From NCBI GenBank assembly GCA_003220535.1, contig QHSU01000073.1:21064-85063 (forward strand): DNA of 64,000 bases, given 5' to 3'. Both the position numbers and the translations under genes were made by a program. The notes under the pieces were generated by a model. It ran no database searches and was not told the DNA's origin. It worked only from the letters and a program-made list of their open reading frames with translations. This stretch comes from Candidatus Rokuibacteriota bacterium (GTDB lineage: Bacteria; Methylomirabilota; Methylomirabilia; Rokubacteriales; CSP1-6). This document shows, piece by piece, positions 23,795 to 33,166 of the stretch (positions are counted from its first letter, which is position 1; each line of letters starts with the position of its first letter).

Positions 23795-26700
23795 ATGCAA
23801 GCGACGAACAGTCGCCTCGTCCTCTCCCCCTCCGACCTCAACGACTACGTCGAGTGCCCGCACCTCACCACGCTGGCCCTCGAGGTCGCGCGCGGCGTCC
23901 GCCGGCGCCCCCACGTGCCCGAGGACCACGTCGACCTCCTCCGCCGCAAGGGCGAGGAGCACGAGGCCGCCTACCTGGCCGAGCTGCGCGCCAAAGGGCG
24001 GCAGGTCGTCGACGTCATCGGCGCCGACCGCTGGGATTTCGACAGCTCGGCGCGCGCGACCATCGACGCCATGCGCGCGGGCGCGGAGATCATCTACCAG
24101 GCGACCTTTGTGCAGGGCGACTGGCGGGGCCGCGCCGATTTCCTCGAGCGCGTCGAGCAGCCGACCGCACTGGGGGCCTGGGGCTACGAGGCGCTCGACG
24201 CCAAGCTGGCGCGAGCGGAGAAGCCCACCTACGTGCTACAGCTCTGCTTCTACACGGAGGCGATCGCCGCCATCCAGCAGGTAGAGCCGAGCGCGATGCA
24301 CGTCCTGCTCGGCATCGGCGAACGGCGCACGCTGCGCCACGCCGACTTCGCCGCCTACTATCGCCGCGTGCGCGCCGGGTTCCTCGCGGCAGTCGGTCGC
24401 GCGGAGGAGACCGAGCCGTACCGGGTCGAGCACTGCGCGCTGTGCGAGTTCCGTGACGTGTGCGACGAACGATGGACGCAGGAAGATCATCTGGTGCTGG
24501 TGGCCGGGATCCGGCGCGGGCAGGTCACGCGGCTGCGGTCGGCGGGTATCGGGACGCTGGCGCAGCTCGCTCAGGCGCCGGCGACGCCGGTCCCCCACAT
24601 CGCTTCTCACACGTTGGAGACCCTTCACGACCAGGCTGGGCTGCAGCTCCGCCGGCGGACTACCGGCGATCTCGACTGGCACCCGTTGCCCGTCGAGCCG
24701 GCGCGTGGCTTCGAGCGGCTGCCCCGGCCCTCGTCGGGCGACGTCATGTTCGACATCGAGGGCGATCCCTTCTGGGAGCCGGCGCGCGGGCTCCACTTCC
24801 TCTTCGGCCTGCTGACCCATGAGGATGGCATGTGGCGCTATCGCACGATCTGGGCGCACGATCGGGCAGGGGAGTGCCAGGCGTTCGAGGCGCTGGTCGA
24901 CTTTTTCCACGAGCGGCTCGCGCGGTATCCCGACATGCACGTCTATCACTACGGCGCCTACGAGCCGACGGCGCTGAAGCAGTTCATGGGCGTGTACGCG
25001 ACGCGCGAGGACGCGATAGATGCGCTGCTGCGCCGCGAGGTCTTCGTCGATCTGCACTCGGTCGTGCGCCAGGGCCTGCGGGCGGGCGTGCCGGGGTACT
25101 CGCTGAAGGACGTGGAGGCGCTGCCCGCCTTCCGCCGCCAGGCGCGTGTCACGAGCGGCACGCGCGCCGTGCTGGCCTACGAGCAATGGATGGACACGCG
25201 CGCCGCCGCGCGGCTCGAGGAGATCGCGGCCTACAACGAGGAAGACTGCCGTGCGACGCTCGCGCTCCGCGACTGGCTGGTAGAGCACCGGCCGGACGAC
25301 GCGGCCTGGGCGGAAAGCCCCGACGCGCGGCCGGTCGACGACGACAAGGAGAAGGCCGACGCTCAGCGGGAGGCGCTACGCCAGGCGTTGCTCGCGGGCG
25401 GAAGCGTTGGGACGCCACGCTGGCTGGCCGCCGAGCTGCTCGAATACCACCGGCGCGAGGCCCGGCCGGCGTGGTGGTGGTTCTTCGCGCGCTGCCAGAT
25501 GTCGCTCGACGAGCTGGTTGAGGACGGCGAGGCGATCGGCCGACTCGAGCCCGAGGGCGCGCCGCGCCGGGCGAAGAACTCGCTGGATCACCACTTCCGA
25601 TTCCCGGCCCAGCAGCACAAGCTGGGGCCCGGCGACGCCCCTATCGATCCGGCAACAGGAAACGGCGCCGGCACGATCGAGGATCTGGACGAGGCGATCG
25701 GCGTGCTCGTCCTCCGACGCGGTCCGAGCCTCGCGTCGATGCCGCTCCCGACGGCGTTGATCCCGCCCAAGCCCTACGACACGCGTGCGCAGCGCGACGC
25801 GCTGGCGCGTCTTGGCGACGCGGTGCTGGCGGGCCGTGGTCGATACCGCGCGCTGCAAGACATCCTCGACCGGGCCAGGCCGCGGCTGACGGGCGGATTC
25901 AACGGGCCGATCCAGACGACGGACCTTCGGGAGCAGCGCAAGCGGGCCGCCGCGCTCGACGACAGCTACCTCTTCATCCAGGGGCCGCCGGGCACCGGCA
26001 AGACGTGGACCGGCGCGCGGATCGTCGTCGATCTCATCCGCCGTGGCCAGCGCGTCGGCGTCGCGGCCACGAGCCACAAGGCGATCCACAACCTGCTCGA
26101 CGAGATCGGGCGGGCGGCCCTCGAGGAGCGAGTCCGGATCCGCGGTCTCAAGAAGTCCAGCGCCGGGAGCGCCGAGACGGAATACGCGGGCGGCTGGCTC
26201 ACCAACCTCGCCGACACCCGCAAGCTCGTTCAGGCGGCGCCGCATGTCCAGCTCGTGGCCGGCACGGCGTGGCTCTTCGCGCACCGCGACCTCGATGGCG
26301 GCGCCCTCGTCGACACGCTCGTCATCGACGAGGCCGGGCAGGTGGCTCTCGCCGACGCGCTCGCTATGGGCACCGCCGCGCGTAACGTGATCCTGCTCGG
26401 CGATCCGCTACAGCTCGCTCAGGTCTCGCAGGGGACGCACCCGGATGGCACAGGGGCTTCGGTGCTGGAACACCTGCTCGGCGAGCATCCGACGGTGCCT
26501 CCCGACATGGGGGTCTTCCTCGACCGCACGCGGCGCATGCATCCGGACGTCTGCCGGTTCGTCTCGGAGATCGTCTATGACGGGAGGCTCGACGGGCTTC
26601 CTCAGCTGGCGGCTCAAACGACCGCGTTCGGCACGGGGCTGCGCTACCTGCCCGTGGAGCACGTCGGCAACGTGGCCGCCGCGCCCGAGGAAGCCGAGCG

Positions 26701-27124
26701 GATCGCGCGTGAGATCGGCGCCATGCGAGGCGGGTCGTGGACCAACCGCGACGGCCAGACGCGCCCACTGGAAGAATCCGACTTCATGGTGGTCGCGCCG
26801 TACAACGCTCAGGTGCGCCGGCTCCGCCAGGCGCTCCAGGCCGCCGACCTCGCGAACGTCCCCGTGGGCACCGTCGACAAGTTCCAGGGGCGCGAGGCGC
26901 CCGTGGTCTTCTACTCGATGGCCACCTCGAGCGCCGAGGACTTGCCACGCACCCTGGATTTCCTCTTCTCGCGCAATCGCCTCAACGTCGCCGTCTCGCG
27001 CGCGATGTGCCTGGCCTGCATCGTCGCCAGCCCGCGTCTGCTCGAATCACGCGCGCGCACGATCGAGCAGATGCGGTTGATCAACGCGCTGTGTCGGTTC
27101 GCGGAGATGGCGGGGGAGCAGTAG
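23795..27124 (+). CDS. TM0106-type RecB-like nuclease / RNase H / SF1 helicase fusion
   Basis: 1109 residues from ATG 23795; the longer frame from 23624 overlaps the receiver remnant. N-terminal RecB-like nuclease: C21, D115 (GRADF), D135-x-K137 (DAKLA), Q149, and C214, C217, C223, a four-Cys iron-sulfur arrangement as in Cas4 and AddB. Middle DEDD/RNase H-like domain: DIEGD near 320, YHYGAYE, D484 in YNEEDC. C-terminal SF1 helicase: GPPGTGKT 730-737, VIDEAGQ, LLGDPLQLAQV, TVDKFQGREA, LNVAVSRA. Probably a DNA-processing or anti-phage enzyme, next to McrBC. Its 3' end overlaps the convergent cyclase gene by 44 bases. Confidence 0.88.
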   Translation: MQATNSRLVLSPSDLNDYVECPHLTTLALEVARGVRRRPHVPEDHVDLLRRKGEEHEAAYLAELRAKGRQVVDVIGADRWDFDSSARATIDAMRAGAEIIYQATFVQGDWRGRADFLERVEQPTALGAWGYEALDAKLARAEKPTYVLQLCFYTEAIAAIQQVEPSAMHVLLGIGERRTLRHADFAAYYRRVRAGFLAAVGRAEETEPYRVEHCALCEFRDVCDERWTQEDHLVLVAGIRRGQVTRLRSAGIGTLAQLAQAPATPVPHIASHTLETLHDQAGLQLRRRTTGDLDWHPLPVEPARGFERLPRPSSGDVMFDIEGDPFWEPARGLHFLFGLLTHEDGMWRYRTIWAHDRAGECQAFEALVDFFHERLARYPDMHVYHYGAYEPTALKQFMGVYATREDAIDALLRREVFVDLHSVVRQGLRAGVPGYSLKDVEALPAFRRQARVTSGTRAVLAYEQWMDTRAAARLEEIAAYNEEDCRATLALRDWLVEHRPDDAAWAESPDARPVDDDKEKADAQREALRQALLAGGSVGTPRWLAAELLEYHRREARPAWWWFFARCQMSLDELVEDGEAIGRLEPEGAPRRAKNSLDHHFRFPAQQHKLGPGDAPIDPATGNGAGTIEDLDEAIGVLVLRRGPSLASMPLPTALIPPKPYDTRAQRDALARLGDAVLAGRGRYRALQDILDRARPRLTGGFNGPIQTTDLREQRKRAAALDDSYLFIQGPPGTGKTWTGARIVVDLIRRGQRVGVAATSHKAIHNLLDEIGRAALEERVRIRGLKKSSAGSAETEYAGGWLTNLADTRKLVQAAPHVQLVAGTAWLFAHRDLDGGALVDTLVIDEAGQVALADALAMGTAARNVILLGDPLQLAQVSQGTHPDGTGASVLEHLLGEHPTVPPDMGVFLDRTRRMHPDVCRFVSEIVYDGRLDGLPQLAAQTTAFGTGLRYLPVEHVGNVAAAPEEAERIAREIGAMRGGSWTNRDGQTRPLEESDFMVVAPYNAQVRRLRQALQAADLANVPVGTVDKFQGREAPVVFYSMATSSAEDLPRTLDFLFSRNRLNVAVSRAMCLACIVASPRLLESRARTIEQMRLINALCRFAEMAGEQ

Positions 27125-28976
27125 CTGCGCCCCTCTCCGCAGCCTGCAAAAGTTCAATAAGGCGTCTTTTGATCGCCGCGTCTTTATACGGGAGGATCCG
27201 CTCCCCAGCACGACCCCCCATATTTCGGTATGTGACCATCTCGTTTACCGCCTCCTGCTGCCGACCAAGCTCACTGAGGACAGCCACGAGGTACTGCGGG
27301 CGGATCGAAAATTGCTGTTCTTCTTGAGTGCCGCCCGCAGATGTGTCTCGGCCTCCTCAAAGTGCCGCCTCGCGACGTCAGGGTCATGGCCGCGGTGGTA
27401 ATCGTAAAAGAACGGATACTTCGGGTCGCGGTTAATGGCTTCTTGCGTCTTGCGAAGTGCTTCCTCCGGTTGCCCCAGGTAGATCAGCACGTGCGCCGCC
27501 AGGGCATAGCCATCCGCGTAGTTGGGGCTGCGGCTGAGCGCCTCCTTTGCCGCGGCGTCGGCCGCCGGAAGTCGCTCTTTATACAACTCGACATAGCCTA
27601 GTTGCTCGAGAGCGTAGGGCAACGAAGGCTTGGGCTCAGGCTCCCTTCTCGCCAGCTCAACCGCCTTCTCCGCCATGTCGTACGCCTGGCTCTCTGAGGC
27701 TGTACGGTTCTGAGTCCATGCGAGGATCCAATCTTGTCGATGGGTGGCAGCCAGATTCGCATACGCTCTCGCAAACTGCGGATCCAGGGCAATGGCTCTC
27801 CCGAAGAGTGCCCGCGCCTCCGCATTATCCTTCGGTGTGAACACTCCTCGTGTATGGGCTTCCGATGTGCTTTTCCTCCGCCATTGTCAGCCTCACCTCC
27901 AGCGCCCGCGTGATCATCCGGGCAATTTCCTCTTGCACGGCGAAGATGTCGTCTAAGTCCCGGTCGTAAGACTGAGCCCACACGTGATAACCCGTCGTGC
28001 CGTCGACGAGTTGCGCGGTGATCCGGATGCGGTTGTTGGCCGTACGGACCCTCCCTTCGAGCATGTACCGCACCCCCAACTCCCGAAACACTTCCTCCGG
28101 CTTGACTGCCTTGCCCTTGTACGTGAATGCCGAGTTCCGGGCGATGATCAACAGCCCGTCGAGCCTGGAGAGCTCCGTAATGAGATCTTCCGTCATGCCG
28201 TCACTGAAATACTCCTGTGCGGAGTCCCCACTCATGTTGACGAACGGGAGCACAGCAATGGACGGCTTGTTGGGCGAGGAGGGCAACATGCGGGCGACCA
28301 GTTGCCAGACGCTCACCGCTCCCCCGAGGAGGGCGAGCAGCGCTACCGCTACTAGGGCCCCTCGTCGCCACGGTGTGGGGCCGCGCGGTTCATTCAGCCT
28401 GCCCAGAGGGACCGCGACTCCGGGCTCCGCCCAGACCCGGTATGCGCGCACCGGCTCGGCGATATTTTTGACGTGTTGCACCCCCATATCTTCGTAGCCC
28501 AACGCCAGCTTGGTCTTGACCTGCTCGTGGACGTTCCCGGCGATGCAAATCCCTCCGCCCGCGGCCAAGCTCTCCAGCCGGGCCGCGATGTTGACGCCAT
28601 CGCCGTAGATGCGTTCTCCCTCGACGATGACATCCCCAAGGTTGATGCCCACGCGAAAATTCATCCTTCGCTTGAACGGGAGGGCAGTGTTCCTGATGCC
28701 GAGCTCACGCTGGATGGCCACTGCACACTGCACGGCATCTACGACGCTGGCAAACTCCGCCAGTAAGTTATCCCCTGGCGAATCTACGACGCGACCTCGG
28801 TGTTGTTGCACTAGGGTCTGGATGACCGCCCGGTAGACCGTCAGGGTCTGGACAGTTGCTGCTTCATCCTCGCCCATCAACCGGCTATATCCTTCGACAT
28901 CGGCACTGAGGAGGGCCGCAAGTTTGCGCACCCTTCCCACGGTGAGGCTGGGGGCCGGGTCTTCACCGGACATCAT
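27081..28976 (-). pseudogene. class III nucleotidyl cyclase - TolB-like - TPR protein, two frameshifts
   Basis: Domains in order: cyclase (ALLSADVEGYSRLM, VDSPGDNLLAEF, FRVGINLGDVIVEGERIYGD) with both metal Asp; a transmembrane helix (LVAVALLALLGGAVSVW); a TolB-like segment (SIAVLPFVNMSGD, YFSDGMTEDLI); then TPRs. The frame ends at 27825 (SVHTEG then TAA) while TPR coding continues one frame over from about 27838 (FTPKDNAEARALFGRAIAL), with the usual linker Y-x-x-YLRG missing, so some bases are deleted. A second shift near 27290 moves coding to RPQYLVAVLSELGRQQEAVN. Otherwise the layout is that of common cyclase-TPR sensors. Confidence 0.82.
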
Positions 28977-29135
28977 GGTGATGACTCCATTACTGGTCAG
29001 TCGTGAGCGGAGTTGATTCGGTAATCTACGTCACTCGGCACCGGGGTCGGTCCGGAAGCAAAGTAGACCGAGAGGATAGGAATTCCCTCGGGTTCCGGCC
29101 CTGAGCCGGGATTCTCGGATGGCGTAGCCGAGATG
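28977..29135. other. short gap, no gene seen
   Basis: Lies between the HNH gene stop and the cyclase start, both minus strand. GGAG at the left border can serve the cyclase start; nothing else recognised. Confidence 0.4.
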
Positions 29136-30503
29136 TCAAGAAGCCGGTCGGCAGGCTTGACTGGAAAGCGCCAGCGGGTGCAAGACATCGATCGCGTAGC
29201 CGACGTTCAAGCGCTCCCCCAGCCAACTCGGCGTGGCGGTGTGCGCGTGCAGGACGACACCCTCCGCATCGTTCAGCGCCCGTAGCAGTTCCACGGGCTC
29301 ATCAGGAACTTTGGACGGTGGCGGAACGTCCGGCAGAACCCAGCCGTTCGGCCGCCGGAACTGAAGCTCGCCGTCAGGCAGACGCTCGACCTTGTAGCCC
29401 TCCTCGTGGACGGCACGGTGATGGCGGCGGCACAGCAGCGCGAGATTCGAGAGCGTGGTGGGCCCGCCCTGGGCCCAGTGACGGATATGGTGGCCTTGGC
29501 CGAACCTGACAACACAGCCGGGAAAACGGCAGCCGCGGTCTCGCTGGTGTAGGGCCCGACGGAGGGCCGCCGGAATTGTGCGGGTCCGGGCCGCGACCTC
29601 CACGACGCGGCCGTCGCGGCCGTGCTGCATGACGACTCGGCTCGCGTCGCACGCCAGGCGCTGTGACGTTTCCGCGGAAACGCGCGCACCGTCCTCCAGG
29701 ACGGACTGGCCGGGCGCGTTGGCGTCCGCCAGCACGGGTGCGTCGACGTGGACCACGATCTGATAGCGCTCGCCCGGGGTGCCCGGATCGATTCCGTGAC
29801 GGAGCGCCGATTCCGCGAGCAGGGTGAGCGCGTCTGCCTGCTGCTGCTCGAGCGGAGGCTGTTGCTGCTCGATGGGAGGCGTTTCCGCGGAAACGTCGTT
29901 CACGTTGTCGAAGGTCTGGCGCCTCTGCTGGTACAGAGCCTCGCGGGCTGCGGTCAACGCTTGCAAGAGCACCGCGCCGGCCTCCGGCGCTAGCCGCCCG
30001 CGGACGACCACCATGCCGTCTTCGTCCTGATACACGCGGAGTGCGCGACTGTTGTGACGCAGCGCCGTTTCGCGCACCTCGGCGATGCGATCCACACGGC
30101 GCCAGCCGCGAACGATGCGCTCGACGTGGCAGGCGGTGCCGGCGCGGCCCACGGCGAGCAACCGCTCCTCGGTCTCCGGCGTGGCCACGCGGGTGAGCGC
30201 CCGCACCTTGGCATACGAGAGCTCGCCTCGCGCGAGGGCCTGGGCCAGTCGCGGCAAGGTCGACAGGGCGCGCGCCACCCGCACGCGCTCCCGAGCCGCT
30301 CCCAGATCGAGTCCCACACGCCAGCTCAGCCAGGCGGCGCACGAGCTGAATCCCGTGTTCCAGCCGCCACGGGCGTCGAACTCGCGGATGAGATCGAGCA
30401 GGCGCGCGGTCGCCGCTTCCAGATGCGCCGACAGCTCGGCGATCTCGTCACCCAGACGATCGAGCGCTGTGTAGTCGACGCTGTCGCGCGTGCAGATTTC
30501 CAT
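29136..30503 (-). CDS. DUF222-type HNH endonuclease
   Basis: 455 residues from ATG 30503 (AAGGGGG upstream; the frame before it is non-coding in character). N-terminal DUF222 helices (WNTGFSSCAAWLSWRVGLDL, LARGELSYAKVRALTRVATP), a Gln-rich linker near 230-250, then the HNH nuclease: RDRGCRFPGC, GHHIRHWAQGGPTTLSNLAL, CRRHHRAVHEEGY. DUF222-HNH genes are often multicopy and mobile in high-GC bacteria. A decayed close relative is at 47229-48309. Cellular target unknown. Confidence 0.88.
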   Translation of the reverse strand: MEICTRDSVDYTALDRLGDEIAELSAHLEAATARLLDLIREFDARGGWNTGFSSCAAWLSWRVGLDLGAARERVRVARALSTLPRLAQALARGELSYAKVRALTRVATPETEERLLAVGRAGTACHVERIVRGWRRVDRIAEVRETALRHNSRALRVYQDEDGMVVVRGRLAPEAGAVLLQALTAAREALYQQRRQTFDNVNDVSAETPPIEQQQPPLEQQQADALTLLAESALRHGIDPGTPGERYQIVVHVDAPVLADANAPGQSVLEDGARVSAETSQRLACDASRVVMQHGRDGRVVEVAARTRTIPAALRRALHQRDRGCRFPGCVVRFGQGHHIRHWAQGGPTTLSNLALLCRRHHRAVHEEGYKVERLPDGELQFRRPNGWVLPDVPPPSKVPDEPVELLRALNDAEGVVLHAHTATPSWLGERLNVGYAIDVLHPLALSSQACRPAS

Positions 30504-30759
30504 GGTGAACCCCCTTCGCTGAAGCGACTTTACACGCCAGTTTCGGAGGCGCCTGGAAGGCGGGAGAAGCGACGATCGCGCCGCGCACCGCAAATTTGTT
30601 GAGGAACGCGCTCGGACGAGCGCTGGCGGCTTCTACGTCGTCCAGGGACGATATTCGCGACTCACGTGCGACGTCGTTTCATCGCTTCGTGTGAAGCTGT
30701 CAAGCGAAATGTTGCAACGACACGACGCGGTTTGGGCGACCGCATGACTGTATCCAAAA
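30504..30759. other. gap without gene
   Basis: Between the HNH gene and the hydrolase, both on the minus strand. Nothing family-like; AT content rises near 30700-30775. Likely holds the HNH promoter. Confidence 0.4.
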
Positions 30760-31719
30760 TCAGACTCCCTTGAGGAATTCAAGCATAACGTCGTTCACCT
30801 CGCGTACCCGCTCCTGTTGCGTCCAGTGCCCGCAGCCGGGTAGCATGACCGTTCGCCGAAGCTGAGGGACGAACGTCGAGAGATTCGAGATGAGCTGATC
30901 CATTCCAGGGAACCGGACAACGAGGTCGCGGTCGCCGGCGACGTAGAGGGCGGGGACGGTGACAACGGCGCCAGCGAACGGCGCCAGCAGCTCCCAGTTA
31001 CGATCGATGTTGCGGTACCAATTGAGCCCGCCGCGAAAGCCGGTGCGACCGAACTCACTGGCGTAGAATTCGATGTCGGCGACGGTCAGCCACGGCGGCA
31101 ATGTATCCGGATCGGTCGTGTGATCGAGAAAGCCACCGCCCCGAGAAACCATGGCGACGCTATCGCGCCCGGGCGCGTTGCCCGAGCCGGAGTAAGCGAG
31201 CCGGCGCATCGTCGCGTGCACGTCGCGCTCGAGCTCGGCCTCCGCTACTCCCGGAGTCTGGAAGTAGAGCTGGTAGAAGATCGCCTCATCGGTCCGTGGC
31301 ATGGCGGCGGTGGGCCGCACGGCACCGCGCGGCCGGAACGGCACGCTGAGGCCGATCACGGCGCGGAAACGATCGGGGCGCAGGAGCGCGGCGTGCCACG
31401 CCACCGGTGCACCCCAGTCGTGTCCGGCGATCACCGCCGATGTCTCGCCTAGTGCGCTGACCAGGCCGACCATATCGCCCACGAGGTGCAAGAGCGTGTA
31501 GGCCTCGATCTCCGCCGGCGCGTCGGTGCGGCCGTACCCGCGCATGTCCGGGGCCACCGCGTGGAAGCCGGCCGCGGCGAGCGCGGCGAGCTGGTGACGC
31601 CAGGAGTACCAGGATTCGGGAAAGCCGTGACAGAGGATCACGAGTAGGCCGCTGCCCTGCTCGGCCACGTGCATGCGGATGCCGTTCGTCTCGACTGTGC
31701 GGTGCGTGATCTCGCCCAT
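30760..31719 (-). CDS. alpha/beta hydrolase, epoxide-hydrolase-like
   Basis: 319 residues from ATG 31719, with AAGGAGG 7 bases upstream. Seen: HGFPESWYSW (oxyanion loop HGxP), AVIAGHDWGAPVAW (nucleophile Asp in GHDWG), a cap domain, GDRDLVVRFPG (third Asp) and GCGHWTQQE (catalytic His). The Asp nucleophile and HGFPE loop are those of soluble epoxide hydrolases and haloalkane dehalogenases. It follows the FAD monooxygenase by 20 bases, so the pair could epoxidise and then open an alkene substrate (inference). Confidence 0.85.
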   Translation of the reverse strand: MGEITHRTVETNGIRMHVAEQGSGLLVILCHGFPESWYSWRHQLAALAAAGFHAVAPDMRGYGRTDAPAEIEAYTLLHLVGDMVGLVSALGETSAVIAGHDWGAPVAWHAALLRPDRFRAVIGLSVPFRPRGAVRPTAAMPRTDEAIFYQLYFQTPGVAEAELERDVHATMRRLAYSGSGNAPGRDSVAMVSRGGGFLDHTTDPDTLPPWLTVADIEFYASEFGRTGFRGGLNWYRNIDRNWELLAPFAGAVVTVPALYVAGDRDLVVRFPGMDQLISNLSTFVPQLRRTVMLPGCGHWTQQERVREVNDVMLEFLKGV

Positions 31720-31739
31720 AGCCGGCCTCCTTCCTCGAC

Positions 31740-33086
31740 TCAATTGGCCATGACGGCCAGCACGCGCTGCACCAGAGCAGGATCCTGATAGACGCTGCGT
31801 GGCTTCAGCAGATGCTGGACCTCCGACGTGAGCCTGTGAACCGTCGGGTCACGGGCGGCGAGCTTGCCGAGCGCGACCCCGAACTTCAGCGTCTGTTCGA
31901 GGTCAGCCGGGCGTTCACCGCGCGTGTCCGGGTGAACGAAGTCAGGAATCGCGGAGGCCGCCCACGGCGTGTCGACGAGCCGCGCGACTTCGGCAAAATA
32001 CTGCGGAGCCAGCCCGGCCAGAGGATCTCGCTCTCGCGCCCGGGCCGCCAGTAGCCGCCCCAGGGCTCGTGCCTCTTGTGCCGCCACGCTCATGCCCTGG
32101 CCATAGACAGGATTGAAGCGGCAGATCGCGTCGCCGATGGGCAGGACGCCGCGAGGGAAATTCTCCAGCCGCTCGTAGTGGCGGAACACGCTCTCGGGGA
32201 AACGAAAGCGGGCGATTTCACCGATCCGCTTCGCGTGCTGGATGGCGTTGTAGATCGTCGGGGCCCGCAAACCCTTTGCGTACTCCATGAACCCCGCCTC
32301 GTCGCCCGGGGGAATATCGCCGTGCCGTCCGCCGACCGTAACGATCCAGCGGTGCCCTTCGAGTGGCAGCATGAGCGCTCCACGGCTGGCCCGGCCCGCG
32401 CCCGGGATGCAGAACACGCCCTTCCAGTCGCTGGGAGCATCGTCGGGAATCGCGAACACGCCGGACGCATAGGCCAGGTCGACGCCGATCGTCGTCTCCG
32501 CGGGCGGTACCCGACCGAGTGCCGCGAGAGCCTCGAGCGTGGGTGTTCCGCGGCCGGAGGCGTCGAACACCAGATCGGCGTCGACGCTTTCGGCCCTTCC
32601 TTCCGCGTCGGTATACCGCACTCCCGTCACCGCGGCGCCGTCGGCCCGGTGCACGAGTGCCTGAACGCGGCAGCCCTGGCGCAGGTCGATCGAGGCCCAT
32701 GCCCGGACGCGCTGGCGCACTGTGAGCTCCACGAGAGGCCTCGACATCGCGTGTGCGTCGAAGCCGAAATCTCGCTGCGGGAACGGGTCGAAGCCTGGGC
32801 GCTCGACCCGCACGTCGAGCCCGACGCGGAACCGAACTGCGCCCGCGCGCGCCAGACCGTCCTCGAATCCAGGGAACAGCTCTTCGAGCGCGCGCTGGCC
32901 GCCAGCGAGGAGGGCGTGAACGTGCCGGCCCTGCGGGACACCGTGACGGTCGAGCGGCTCGGCGGGCAGGACATCGCGCTCCAGCACCAGCACCCGTTCG
33001 AAATGGTCGGCGAGCGCCCGCGCCGCGGTGAGTCCTCCAATCCCGGCCCCGATGACTACCGCGTGTCGCCCGATGAAGCTCGACAT
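31740..33086 (-). CDS. FAD-dependent monooxygenase-like oxidoreductase
   Basis: 448 residues from ATG 33086 (GGAGG 7 bases upstream). GxGxxG FAD fold at the start (VVIGAGIGGLTAARAL), LERDVLP at the end of strand 2, VPQGRHVHALLAGG, VDADLVFDASGRGTPT, and the second FAD motif VLPIGDAICRFNPVYGQGMS. The pattern resembles squalene-monooxygenase-like and halogenase-like FAD enzymes of secondary metabolism. Operon with the epoxide hydrolase downstream. Confidence 0.82.
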   Translation of the reverse strand: MSSFIGRHAVVIGAGIGGLTAARALADHFERVLVLERDVLPAEPLDRHGVPQGRHVHALLAGGQRALEELFPGFEDGLARAGAVRFRVGLDVRVERPGFDPFPQRDFGFDAHAMSRPLVELTVRQRVRAWASIDLRQGCRVQALVHRADGAAVTGVRYTDAEGRAESVDADLVFDASGRGTPTLEALAALGRVPPAETTIGVDLAYASGVFAIPDDAPSDWKGVFCIPGAGRASRGALMLPLEGHRWIVTVGGRHGDIPPGDEAGFMEYAKGLRAPTIYNAIQHAKRIGEIARFRFPESVFRHYERLENFPRGVLPIGDAICRFNPVYGQGMSVAAQEARALGRLLAARARERDPLAGLAPQYFAEVARLVDTPWAASAIPDFVHPDTRGERPADLEQTLKFGVALGKLAARDPTVHRLTSEVQHLLKPRSVYQDPALVQRVLAVMAN

Positions 33087-33130
33087 CGGTCGCCTCCACA
33101 TCCAGCTGTAGGCCGCAGAGGAAGGAAGTC

Positions 33131-33136
33131 TATAAT
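33131..33136 (+). promoter_or_regulatory. TATAAT -10 box before the binding-protein gene
   Basis: Perfect TATAAT 31 bases before ATG 33167, leaving a 5' leader of about 24 bases that carries AAAGGGGA. The -35 region is weak. It lies between the divergent FAD oxidoreductase gene and this gene. Confidence 0.55.
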
Positions 33137-33166
33137 CCCGGCGACGCCACGGAAAGGGGAACAACG

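Noticed and set aside
9400..27124. Prophage
   Set aside because: No capsid, terminase, portal, tail, integrase or lysis genes; the content is defence and toxin-antitoxin genes.
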